NCBI GenBank assembly: GCA_041645555.1
Contig: JBAZPX010000008.1
Span: forward strand, 1-46,301
Length of the DNA stretch: 46,301 nucleotides
Source of the DNA: JAQTRU01 sp041645555
GTDB taxonomy: Bacteria > Patescibacteriota > Patescibacteriia > Patescibacteriales > JAQTRU01
Direction of reading: 5' to 3'
Position numbers and translations under genes: made by a program. Under the pieces are notes generated by a model. That model ran no database searches. It was given only the letters and a program-made list of their open reading frames with translations, and was not told the origin of the DNA. This document shows, in pieces, positions 39,532 to 46,301 of this stretch; the stretch's first letter is position 1; the number at the start of each line of letters is the position of its first letter.

Positions 39532-40785
39532 ATGCGGCAGATTTTAGACTTACACATCCATTCTAAATATTCCCGGGCTTGTTCGTCGCAGCTTAATTTA
39601 TCTAATATTGATGCCACTTGCCGGACTAAGGGAATAGATATTATCGCCACCGGAGATTTTACTTATCCGGAATGGTTTTTAAGTATTAAAAATGAGCTAG
39701 AGGAAACCGGCAATTCGGGTTTATATAAATTAAAAAAGGCGGAAGACAGTAAAATAAAATTTTTCCTTTCCACGGAACTGGCCTTAATCTATAAAGACGG
39801 GGGAAAGGCAAGGCGGATCCATTTAGTCGTGCAGGCGCCGAATATAAAAGCCGTGGAAGAATTAAATAATTATTTGGACAAAAAATATAATATCCGCTCT
39901 GACGGCCGGCCGATTTTAGGCATGAAAGCGCCGGAATTAGTAAAACTTTGTCTATCGATTCACCCTAAATTTTTAATCTACCCGGCCCATATTTGGACGC
40001 CCTGGTTCGCGGTTTTCGGTTCAAAATCCGGTTTTGACAGCTTGGAAGAGTGCTTTCATGACCAAACAGAGAATATTTATGCTTTAGAAACAGGGCTGTC
40101 TAGCGACCCGGCCATGAACTGGCGCTTGTCCGTTTTGGACAGTTTATCTATTATTTCAAATTCTGATGCCCATAGCCTGCCCAATCTTGGACGGGAAGCT
40201 AATGTTATGGATTTGGATGATATTACCTATGAAGAAATATATCGGGTGATAAAAGAAAAAGATTTAAAAAGATTGAAATACACGATTGAATTTTATCCGG
40301 AAGAGGGCATGTATCATTTTGACGGCCACCGGGATTGTAAAATAAGATTTTCGCCCGAGGAAACGAAAAAACATAAAGGTATCTGCCCGGTTTGCAAAAA
40401 ACCTTTAACCATTGGCGTAATGAACCGGGTGGCAGAATTAGCTGACAAGCCGGAAGGTTTCGAGCCGAAGGGGGTCGTTCCGTTTAAAAAATTGGTAGAA
40501 CTTGATAAAATTATTGCCGAGGCCTTGGATATAAAAAGCCGCCAGTCCCAAAAGGTGCAGGCGGAATATAATAGCTTAATAAAGAAAGGCAAAACCGAAA
40601 TGAATATTTTGATAGATGAACCTTTGGAGAATATAAGCGAGATGACTTTGCCGATAATTGTGGAGGGTATAAAGCGGGTGCGGGAAGGAAAATTAATAGT
40701 GGAGCCGGGTTTTGACGGCCAATATGGAACAATTAAAATTTTTTCAAAGAAAGAGAAGGAAGATAAACAGCGTAAGTTATTTTAA
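39532..40785 (+). CDS. endonuclease Q (PHP-domain repair nuclease)
   Basis: 417 aa. The PHP metal-binding motifs appear in order: LDLHIHSKYSRA, IIATGDFTYPEW, STELALIYKDG, LIYPAHIWTPWF and IISNSDAHSLPN. A zinc-finger module follows with HRDCKIRFSPEETKKH and CPVCKKPL. A long charged C-terminal part completes the EndoQ (COG1379) layout, known from Thermococcales and some bacteria. EndoQ cuts DNA on the 5' side of deaminated bases (uracil, hypoxanthine) and abasic sites. It stands near recA; together with the PolB-type exonuclease at 15823 it suggests a streamlined, archaeal-like set of repair enzymes. Confidence 0.87.
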   Translation: MRQILDLHIHSKYSRACSSQLNLSNIDATCRTKGIDIIATGDFTYPEWFLSIKNELEETGNSGLYKLKKAEDSKIKFFLSTELALIYKDGGKARRIHLVVQAPNIKAVEELNNYLDKKYNIRSDGRPILGMKAPELVKLCLSIHPKFLIYPAHIWTPWFAVFGSKSGFDSLEECFHDQTENIYALETGLSSDPAMNWRLSVLDSLSIISNSDAHSLPNLGREANVMDLDDITYEEIYRVIKEKDLKRLKYTIEFYPEEGMYHFDGHRDCKIRFSPEETKKHKGICPVCKKPLTIGVMNRVAELADKPEGFEPKGVVPFKKLVELDKIIAEALDIKSRQSQKVQAEYNSLIKKGKTEMNILIDEPLENISEMTLPIIVEGIKRVREGKLIVEPGFDGQYGTIKIFSKKEKEDKQRKLF

Positions 40786-40804
40786 TTTATTGAGATTAGA
40801 TACA

Positions 40805-40845
40805 AACAAAAAACGCCTTGAAATTTATTCTGGGCGTTTTTTGTT
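40805..40845. terminator. bidirectional terminator between endoQ and the H1-like gene
   Basis: AACAAAAAACGCC pairs with GGCGTTTTTTGTT over a 15-nt loop, with T runs on both strands. Confidence 0.85.
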
Positions 40846-40921
40846 CCTCCTCGTTCGCCAAATAATTAAGCCTAAGTTTTATAGCTTACTTGTCTGGCGG
40901 AGAGGAGCAATTTTTGTTTTT

Positions 40922-41032
40922 TTATCTTCTTCTCTTTTTAGCCGGTTTTCTTTTCGCGGCTTTTCTTTTTTTAGCGACTTTAGTCTTTTTAGCCGGTTTT
41001 CTTTTCGCGGCCTTTCTTTTTTTAGTTGCCAT
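40922..41032 (-). CDS. small histone-H1-like basic protein, 36 aa
   Basis: ATG at 41032 to TAA at 40922, preceded by the good Shine-Dalgarno AAAGGGGGTGA. The peptide is almost only Lys, Arg, Ala and Pro, made of a near-perfect internal duplication (KKRKAAKRKPAKK twice), like the C-terminal tails of H1/HctB-type bacterial histones. It probably binds DNA or RNA non-specifically and may compact the chromosome. It has its own promoter (41117-41145) and shares the bidirectional terminator with endoQ. It is too small to be found by length-filtered gene calls. Confidence 0.75.
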   Translation of the reverse strand: MATKKRKAAKRKPAKKTKVAKKRKAAKRKPAKKRRR

Positions 41033-41116
41033 GTTAATCACCCCCTTTCTATAGGCACAAATTATTTTGCGCGGATGAAATAATATTTATTTTTTAGAAT
41101 TTCTTCTTCTCTTTAT

Positions 41117-41145
41117 ATTATACAAGATATTTTCTAAATTAACAA
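41117..41145 (-). promoter_or_regulatory. promoter of the H1-like gene
   Basis: On the minus strand TTGTTA (41145-41140), 17 nt spacer, TATAAT (41122-41117), giving a leader of about 80 nt. Confidence 0.7.
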
Positions 41146-41244
41146 CAGCGGGCGCGAAGCAATGCCTTGCCTCCACTTGATTTCATAATTGTCCCGTGGT
41201 ATCTTATAGGCAGATTTAAATAATATTTTTTAAAGATAATTTTA

Positions 41245-41357
41245 CCCCATTAGAAATGCCCCGCTGGAATTATTCTAAAATTAAGCCCATATTCATCCCG
41301 TTAGATAGCTTTACATCTAACGGGACAAGGAGCGACGGGACATTATTTCTAACGGGG
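41245..41357 (+). repeat. CCCCGTTAG-family repeat directly before recA
   Basis: Outer arms CCCCATTAGAAAT (41245-41257) and ATTTCTAACGGGG (41345-41357), inner hairpin CCCGTTAGAT (41297-41306) with ATCTAACGGG (41315-41324). The right end GGGGTGA resembles a Shine-Dalgarno and is about 8 nt before ATG 41369. Confidence 0.85.
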
Positions 41358-41368
41358 TGAACAAGAAT

Positions 41369-42403
41369 ATGTCAAATGAAGAAAAAAGCAAGGAGGCAGG
41401 TGAAAAAGATAAACGCCAGGAAGCGGCCATGACGGCCGTCGACCAGATAAAAGAAAGGTTTGGCGAAGGGGCGATTATGAAATTCGGGGAGGCAAGAAAA
41501 TCCGACGTGGATGTTGTCCCGACCGGTTGTTTGTCTTTAGATATTGCTTTAGGAATCGGCGGAGTGCCGCGGGGACGGGTTATAGAAATTTTCGGTCCTG
41601 AGGCCTCGGGAAAGACAACTCTGGCTCAGCATATTATAGCGGAAGTGCAAAAGCTTGGCGGAATCGCCGCCTTTATTGACGCCGAACACGCCCTTGATCC
41701 TGATTATGCGGTTAAAATCGGGGTTAATATAAAAGATATGCTTATTTCCCAGCCGGATACCGGGGAGCAGGCTCTGGAAATCGTGGAAACTTTAGCCCGG
41801 TCTAATGCGGTTGATGTTATCGTGATTGACAGCGTGGCCGCTTTGGTGCCGCAGAAAGAAATTGAAGGGGAAATGGGCGATAGCCATATGGGTTTGCAGG
41901 CCCGTTTGATGTCCCAGGCCCTGCGGAAATTAACCGGCGTTGTCGCTAAGTCAAAAACCGTGGTAATTTTTATAAATCAGATCAGATTTAAAATCGGCGT
42001 TTTTTTCGGCAACCCGGAAACAACCACCGGCGGCAATGCCTTAAAGTTTTATTCTTCGGTCCGGATTGAAGTGAGGCGCGCCGCCCAGATTAAGCAAGGA
42101 GATAAGATTATCGGCAATCGGGTTAAAGCCAAGGTGGTAAAAAATAAAGTCGCGGCTCCTTTCCGCACCTGCGAGTTTGATATTATGTATAATGAGGGCA
42201 TTTCTGTGGCCGGAGATTTATTGGATACCGGCGTGTTTTATGGAGCGGTAAGTAAATCCGGCAATTCTTACTCTTTTGGCGAGATTAAACTTGGGGTAGG
42301 CCGGGAGAATGCTAAAAAGTTTTTGCGGGCGGATAAGAAATTAATGAAAGAAATCAGGCGGAAAATAATGTCCGAAGTAAAGGCGCGGGAGATGGAAGAA
42401 TAA
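41369..42403 (+). CDS. recA: recombinase RecA
   Basis: 344 aa from ATG 41369 (MSNEEKSKEAG); GTG 41357 would add four residues from the repeat arm. Walker A GPEASGKTTLAQHIIAE, FIDAEHALDPDYA, Walker B VIVIDSVAALVP, loop 1 EMGDSHMGLQARLMSQALRK, and NQIRFKIGVFFGNPETTTGG are all in place. The usual length of 340-350 aa shows no intein. It drives homologous strand exchange and SOS signalling. No LexA box is apparent; the leader is made of the CCCCGTTAG repeat, whose right end could act as the ribosome-binding site. Confidence 0.97.
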   Translation: MSNEEKSKEAGEKDKRQEAAMTAVDQIKERFGEGAIMKFGEARKSDVDVVPTGCLSLDIALGIGGVPRGRVIEIFGPEASGKTTLAQHIIAEVQKLGGIAAFIDAEHALDPDYAVKIGVNIKDMLISQPDTGEQALEIVETLARSNAVDVIVIDSVAALVPQKEIEGEMGDSHMGLQARLMSQALRKLTGVVAKSKTVVIFINQIRFKIGVFFGNPETTTGGNALKFYSSVRIEVRRAAQIKQGDKIIGNRVKAKVVKNKVAAPFRTCEFDIMYNEGISVAGDLLDTGVFYGAVSKSGNSYSFGEIKLGVGRENAKKFLRADKKLMKEIRRKIMSEVKAREMEE

Positions 42404-42407
42404 TAGA

Positions 42408-42462
42408 ATTTTAGGTTTCAGATTTTCGATTGACGATTTACGATTAATTTTAGATTTATTAT
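42408..42462 (+). repeat. gattgacgatttacgatt leader repeat
   Basis: A run of tttcagattttcgattgacgatttacgatt words fills the recA-pyrH gap. It is another simple leader-repeat family, without a clear second arm here. Confidence 0.45.
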
Positions 42463-42463
42463 C

Positions 42464-43153
42464 ATGGAAAAAGATACCTATATTATTTCTTTGGGCGGGT
42501 CTTTAGTGGTTACGCCAGAAGGGATTGACTGGAAACTTTTAAAGGGATTTCGGAGTTTGATTTTGAAAGAAATAAGGAAAGGTAAAAAATTTTTTATAAT
42601 CGTGGGGGGAGGAGCTACTTGCCGGAAATATAATGAAGCCGCGCAGAAAGCCGCTAAAGTAAGCCAGACTAATTTAGACTGGCTGGGAATTTATTCCAAC
42701 CGGCTTAATGCCCGTTTATTAAAAACTGTTTTTGGGCCGATAGCTTATCCGGAAATTATTACGAACCCAATTGCCCCCCTGTTTACTAAAAGTAAAATAA
42801 TTGTCGGTGGTGGTTGGAAACCGGGGTGGTCAACGGATTATGTGGCGACCGTTATGGCTCGGGAGCATAAAGTTAAGACCGTGATTAATTTATCAAATAT
42901 TGATTACGTTTATACTTGCGACCCGAAAAAGTATAAAATTGCCAAGCCGATAAAAAAAATGGATTGGAAGGATTTTAGAAAAATAATCGGGAATAAATGG
43001 AACCCGGGCCTGCATGCTCCGTTTGATCCGGTGGCTTCGCGTTTAGCCGAAAAGCTGGGATTGGAAGTGATAATTATGAACGGAAAGAAATTGGATAATT
43101 TAGGAAATTATTTAGGCGGTAAAAAGTTTAAGGGCACGATGATAGAAAATTAG
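42464..43153 (+). CDS. pyrH: UMP kinase (archaeal-type PyrH, amino-acid kinase fold)
   Basis: 229 aa. YIISLGGSLVVTPEGID opens the amino-acid-kinase fold, FFIIVGGGATCRKYNEAAQ is the nucleotide site, and GGGWKPGWSTDYVATVMA with VINLSNIDYVYTCDPKK completes the active site in the pattern of the archaeal-type UMP kinases; bacterial PyrH has a different sequence and length. It phosphorylates UMP to UDP, feeding UTP, CTP and the UDP-sugars made by the GlmU-type enzyme. Confidence 0.88.
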   Translation: MEKDTYIISLGGSLVVTPEGIDWKLLKGFRSLILKEIRKGKKFFIIVGGGATCRKYNEAAQKAAKVSQTNLDWLGIYSNRLNARLLKTVFGPIAYPEIITNPIAPLFTKSKIIVGGGWKPGWSTDYVATVMAREHKVKTVINLSNIDYVYTCDPKKYKIAKPIKKMDWKDFRKIIGNKWNPGLHAPFDPVASRLAEKLGLEVIIMNGKKLDNLGNYLGGKKFKGTMIEN

Positions 43154-43205
43154 ATAAAAGATAAAAAAATATGCTTTTTAACGGCGTATTTTTTTATTTT
43201 AGTTT

Positions 43206-43235
43206 TTGGTCAGTAGTTAGTTTTTATGGTATAAT
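43206..43235 (+). promoter_or_regulatory. promoter of the exported-protein array
   Basis: TTGGTC at 43206-43211, 18 nt spacer, TATAAT at 43230-43235. The block agtagttagttttt before the -10 box is nearly the same at 46028-46042 before the second DGR-target-like gene. Confidence 0.6.
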
Positions 43236-43247
43236 ATTATTATTAAG

Positions 43248-43325
43248 ATTCTCAAGATTTTTGGGATATTTTTGGGATATTTATGATTTTTGAGAAACTC
43301 TGAATCTTGAAATTTTAATAATCTT
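43248..43325 (+). repeat. aagattctcaagatttttggga leader repeat
   Basis: Contains direct tttttgggatat words and an inverted pair (aagattctcaagattt and aaactctgaatctt). Related to 570-668. Confidence 0.55.
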
Positions 43326-43338
43326 AAATAACAAAACC

Positions 43339-43758
43339 ATGCTTATCCGTAAATTCTCCCTAATTTTAATATTTTCTATTATCCTAACTCTGGGTCTATC
43401 TATTTCTTTGGGCTCTCTTTTGGCCGCTTGGACCGCTCCGGCTTCGGCCCCTCCGGAAGGCAATATCGCCGCTCCGATTAATACCAGTGATACTGGCCAG
43501 TCCAAGCAGGGCGGTTTAATTCTCAATACCGGCGACAGCGTTAATGGCTTAATTGTCCAATTCGGCAATGTTGGTATTGGCACAACCAGCCCGCAAGCTA
43601 AATTAGAGATTAATGGTCCGCTAAGAGTCGGTAATTATACGACGGCTGCTCGGCCAATCTGTAATGTTAATTTGTTAGGTTCTTTTATTTTTGATCTAAC
43701 TGAAAATAAACTCTATGTTTGCACGTCTGGGGGAATCTGGAGTCCCATGTCTGCCTAA
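43339..43758 (+). CDS. exported stalk-like protein, paralog 1 (139 aa)
   Basis: The signal peptide (residues about 7-30, ISLGSLLAAW at its end) is followed by WTAPASAPPEGNIAAPINTSD and the tail-fibre-like phrase GNVGIGTTSPQAKLEI, which is widespread in surface fibres and in front of S74-type domains. The C-terminal part ends FIFDLTENKLYVCTSGGIW. It has no further domain, so it may be a short pseudopilin-like or fibre subunit. First of three tandem paralogs that are almost identical over the first 90 codons. Confidence 0.75.
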   Translation: MLIRKFSLILIFSIILTLGLSISLGSLLAAWTAPASAPPEGNIAAPINTSDTGQSKQGGLILNTGDSVNGLIVQFGNVGIGTTSPQAKLEINGPLRVGNYTTAARPICNVNLLGSFIFDLTENKLYVCTSGGIWSPMSA

Positions 43759-43798
43759 ATATTTATTTTATATAGCGAAGAGCTAATAATTAATACAT

Positions 43799-45037
43799 AT
43801 GCTTCCTAAAAAATTCTCTTTATTATTAATATTTTCCATAATTCTGACCCTGGGTCTGTCTATTTCTTTGGGCTCTCTTTTGGCCGCTTGGACCGCTCCG
43901 GCTTCTGCCCCGCCGGAAGGCAATATCGCCGCTCCGATTAATGCCAGTGATACTGGCCAGTCCAAGCAGGGCGGTTTAATTCTAAACACCGGCGACAGCG
44001 TTAATGGCTTAATTGTCCAATTTGGCAACGTCGGCATTGGCACAACCAGCCCGCAAGCTAAATTAGATGTAGTTGGGCCGGTAAAAATTGGCAGTTACCT
44101 AACCATTGCCAGGCCGGCTTGCAATGCTAATTTATTGGGTGCTTTTATTTTTGATCTAACCGAAAATAAACCTTATGTCTGCGCTTCCGGAGGAATTTGG
44201 AAATCCTTAAATAGTGATTGCGCCCCAGTTCAAAAAGAAAACGGAGAAACCTGTTCTTCTGAGGGAGGATGTATTTCCGGCAACTGCTATGTTGATACTG
44301 ACGGGGATCGTTATGCTATTATTTCTGGCACTAAAAAATGCCAAGCTAATCCCCAGCTTGGCACAGACTGTAATGACAGCAATGCCGCGCTCTATCAGCT
44401 TTTACCTTGTTACAACGATGGAGACGGTGATGGACATGGCGCAAATCCGGCTTTAAGCACTTGCACCGGAGCAACCTGCAGTGTCGCGGGTAAAGTAAGC
44501 AGTAATGACGATTGCAATGACGGCAATGCGGCCGTCTGGCAGTTATTAACTTGTTATACTGATGCTGACGGAGATGGTTATGGCGTCGGCTCTCCTCTGC
44601 AAAGCGTTTGCGCTACCTCTTGCGGAACCGGGAAATCAACCAACAATGCCGATTGTTTAGATACGGACGCGCAAGTAAGTCCGGCGGCAAGTTTTCATAC
44701 CACCACGCATGCCACCAGGGGCTGGGACTGGGATTGTGATGGCAGTATGACAAGATATAGTTCTGTGAGTCCTATATATAATTGTGTTACTTGCTCTGTT
44801 AGCGGTTCGAGCAGTTTATGTCCGGCTTGTCCTTATTCTTATATTAATGTTTCATGTACGCAGATGGATTTCAATTGCGGACAATATAAGAGTTATAACA
44901 TTTGTAGGGCCTGGAGATGTCCTTGGGCTTATCAGGGGTATTGTGGAGAAGATGGAATTCCACTCATTTCTGGAGGTAGCGGTGTGTATAAAAGCGCTGA
45001 ATTCCTGTCGGCTGGTTATACGGAAGGTTGCAAATAA
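43799..45037 (+). CDS. exported stalk-like protein, paralog 2, with Asp-rich metal-binding repeats
   Basis: 412 aa. Residues 1-140 match paralog 1. From about 160 to 300 there are three MopE-type repeats with DTDGDRY, DGDGDGHG and DADGDGYG followed by spaced CND motifs, which in related proteins bind calcium or other metals. The C-terminal 100 residues are Cys-rich (VTCSVSGSSSLCPACPYSY, then several single Cys), suggesting disulfide bonding outside the cell, perhaps with the help of the DsbA-like protein at 13563. Likely a surface or pilus-tip protein; its partner is unknown. Confidence 0.78.
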   Translation: MLPKKFSLLLIFSIILTLGLSISLGSLLAAWTAPASAPPEGNIAAPINASDTGQSKQGGLILNTGDSVNGLIVQFGNVGIGTTSPQAKLDVVGPVKIGSYLTIARPACNANLLGAFIFDLTENKPYVCASGGIWKSLNSDCAPVQKENGETCSSEGGCISGNCYVDTDGDRYAIISGTKKCQANPQLGTDCNDSNAALYQLLPCYNDGDGDGHGANPALSTCTGATCSVAGKVSSNDDCNDGNAAVWQLLTCYTDADGDGYGVGSPLQSVCATSCGTGKSTNNADCLDTDAQVSPAASFHTTTHATRGWDWDCDGSMTRYSSVSPIYNCVTCSVSGSSSLCPACPYSYINVSCTQMDFNCGQYKSYNICRAWRCPWAYQGYCGEDGIPLISGGSGVYKSAEFLSAGYTEGCK

Positions 45038-45206
45038 ATCCCGCACCCTGCTCTTAAGCAGGGTATTCAAGATGCGTGATAAAGGCTTGTTAGTTTTGAA
45101 ATATTTTGTACTTTATAACGCAGGAGCGTGGATTACGATTGACTATAACACGGCGGGATCCTCGGATGACAATAATAAAAAATTAAAAAGTTTAAATTTT
45201 AAAACT
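45038..45206 (+). other. spacer between paralogs 2 and 3
   Basis: CCCTGCT-CTTA-AGCAGGG at about 45049-45066 is a perfect hairpin without a T run. The remaining frame is open into paralog 3 (YNAGAWITIDYNTAGSSDDN), but this does not look like its start, which is set at ATG 45207 by the conserved signal peptide. Confidence 0.4.
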
Positions 45207-45986
45207 ATGTTCACCCGCAGATTTTCTCTAATTTTAATCTTCTCCATTATCCTAACTTTAGGATTGTCTATATCCCTAGGCTCTCTTTTGGCGGCCTGGA
45301 CTGCCCCGGCTTCTGCCCCGCCGGAAGGTAATATCGCCGCTCCGATTAATACCAGTGATACTGGCCAGTCCAAACAAGGCGGTTTAATCTTGAACACCAG
45401 CGATAGCGCCAATGGTCTAATAGTCCAATATGGCAACGTTGGTATTGGTACGACCAGCCCACAAGCCAAATTAGAAGTGGTGGGCAATATTATTGCCAAT
45501 GTCCCTACGGCCAGTAACCAGGTAGCTACTAAAGGATATGTGGATGCAAGTGCTGGCGGAGGAAATCTAAAAGTATATAAGGCCGACGGCACAACTTTAC
45601 TCGGAACCTATGGCGGATTTTATGGAGCCAATCCTCCTTCGGCTTGTTCTGGTTGGGGATTTTGGACACCAGCGGGAGCGCTGCATATAATGGGGGGAAC
45701 GGATTGCAACAATCCGCCATCCAATGTCACGTTGTACTTTACGGGCACGGGTTGTACCGGCAACTATCAAGCTAATTCCGGCAACGGTATCGCGAAAAAC
45801 TGTAATCAGTATTTTAATATTACCGGCGGAGACGGCTATTGTAACAACTTTCAAAGTTACCGCGATCCCGACTGCACCTGCCACAACATTCCGCAGCAAT
45901 GCATGAGTATGTATGACTACATAGCAGAGACTAGCGATCCTGTCCCGGGATACCTTTGTGGAGGGGGGAACTGTATAGTAAAATAA
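45207..45986 (+). CDS. exported stalk-like protein, paralog 3 (259 aa)
   Basis: Start at ATG 45207 by alignment with the signal peptides of paralogs 1 and 2, although the frame is open upstream. Signal peptide, then the shared APPEGNIAAPINTSDTGQ and GNVGIGTTSPQAKLEV. It then differs: a VPTASNQVATKGYVDASAG segment, typical of phage-type fibre stalks, and a C-terminal domain of about 140 residues with at least 12 Cys (ACSGWGFWTP, TDCNN, GTGCTGNY, DPDCTCHNIPQQC). Probably a disulfide-stabilised surface protein. Function unknown. Confidence 0.75.
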   Translation: MFTRRFSLILIFSIILTLGLSISLGSLLAAWTAPASAPPEGNIAAPINTSDTGQSKQGGLILNTSDSANGLIVQYGNVGIGTTSPQAKLEVVGNIIANVPTASNQVATKGYVDASAGGGNLKVYKADGTTLLGTYGGFYGANPPSACSGWGFWTPAGALHIMGGTDCNNPPSNVTLYFTGTGCTGNYQANSGNGIAKNCNQYFNITGGDGYCNNFQSYRDPDCTCHNIPQQCMSMYDYIAETSDPVPGYLCGGGNCIVK

Positions 45987-46021
45987 TATTAAATAAGAGA
46001 GTGTTATTATAAAGTTCGTCT

Positions 46022-46049
46022 TTTGCTAGTAGTTAATTTTTGGTATAAA
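46022..46049 (+). promoter_or_regulatory. promoter of the second DGR-target-like gene
   Basis: TTTGCT at 46022-46027, 16 nt spacer, TATAAA at 46044-46049. Confidence 0.5.
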
Positions 46050-46068
46050 TCATTAAAATTATTAGACA

Positions 46069-46301
46069 ATGGATAAGAAAATATTAAAAACCCAACTCAA
46101 ACAGCAGGCTAAAAATCTGGCTTGGCGGGCGATTACCACGGTTATTTTAACTTTAACCGCGGTGATTACGGTTTGGGTTTATGCCGCTTTTACCGAACCA
46201 TTAGCCGGGCCGAACGACTCTGACCAGGATTTTGCCCAAAATATTTTAGGCAATAATGACGCTAACAACGACTTTAGTTCTTCTAATGTTGCTTCGAACG
46301 C
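46069..46301 (+). CDS. paralog of the DGR target protein (partial, runs off right edge)
   Basis: 77 codons are visible from ATG 46069. After a basic start, VILTLTAVITVWVYAAFTEP and LAGPNDSDQDFAQNILG match the membrane anchor and linker of the DGR target at 23685 almost residue for residue (TVIILTLTAIITVWVYAAF, then LAGPNDSDQDFLQNILG). The rest is outside the window. It is probably a surface protein of the same architecture, and could be a second DGR target or the reserve of target domains; that depends on its missing 3' end. Confidence 0.8.
   Translation, partial: MDKKILKTQLKQQAKNLAWRAITTVILTLTAVITVWVYAAFTEPLAGPNDSDQDFAQNILGNNDANNDFSSSNVASN

Noticed and set aside
41357..42403. Intein or intron in recA
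   Set aside because: All RecA motifs are contiguous and the length is normal.
44784..45206. Upstream extension of the third paralog's frame into paralog 2
   Set aside because: The signal peptide shared by the three paralogs fixes the start at 45207; the extension is the wrong frame of paralog 2 plus spacer.

Overview
The window reads as chromosomal DNA of a Patescibacteria/CPR bacterium, most likely from the Parcubacteria side. This is inferred from gene content and style, not from a database search. The signs are a moderate-to-low GC content with A-rich leaders, the standard genetic code (TGA works as a stop), small exported proteins with the N-terminal hydrophobic segments typical of CPR, a VirB2/TrbC-like pilin, an archaeal-type UMP kinase, intervening sequences and a group I intron in the 23S rRNA, and many short palindromic repeats that are sometimes read through into protein ends.

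Layout. Positions 1-6.8 kb hold a partial ROK sugar kinase, an exported glycoside hydrolase and a pilin on the minus strand, then a flippase, a HIT protein flanked by inverted repeats, a glycosyltransferase and an RluA-type pseudouridine synthase. Positions 6.8-10.3 kb are an AT-rich accessory island: small Cys-containing ORFs, an XRE/ImmA-type pair, two small membrane proteins, two gene fragments broken at the same 24-nt repeat (one the start of a serine recombinase), a candidate small RNA and a NYN nuclease. Positions 10.3-17.2 kb encode a 1040-aa surface protein (lamin-tail, PKD and OB-like domains), a DsbA-like thioredoxin protein, membrane proteins and a PolB-type exonuclease. Positions 17.2-23.4 kb are housekeeping genes (S1-domain protein, FtsH, L32, NusB, RNase III, PilT).

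Positions 23.4-26.7 kb carry a complete diversity-generating retroelement (DGR): a surface-anchored target with a C-terminal DUF1566/C-type-lectin-like domain, an Avd accessory protein, a template repeat (TR) and a DGR-type reverse transcriptase. TR and variable repeat (VR) differ at 21 positions, all of them adenines in TR, plus one extra G in the VR that breaks the target frame. The gene starting at 46069 and leaving the window has the same N-terminus as the DGR target, so a second target may lie just outside.

Positions 27.0-31.3 kb hold a 23S rRNA gene with no 16S beside it. It has insertions at the classical IVS helices (9, 25, 45), one further repeat-derived insertion and a 261-nt group I intron at E. 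coli position 2593. It is followed by an unusual 5S locus in which a complete 5S rRNA sits inside loop C of a second 5S-like sequence. Positions 31.3-43.2 kb contain a YdcF-like protein, a DUF457 membrane protein, a TrmB-type regulator, a GlmS / GNA1-type acetyltransferase / GlmU-type uridylyltransferase cluster for UDP-GlcNAc, a SIR2 protein (possible defence), a transglutaminase-like protein, endonuclease Q, a histone-H1-like peptide, RecA and UMP kinase. Positions 43.3-46.3 kb contain three tandem paralogous exported proteins and the start of the second DGR-target-like gene.

A recurring theme is repeat DNA. Several different families of short inverted repeats sit in gene leaders, one family (CCCCGTTAG...CTAACGGGG) overlaps gene starts and ends, and related arms surround the nested 5S gene.
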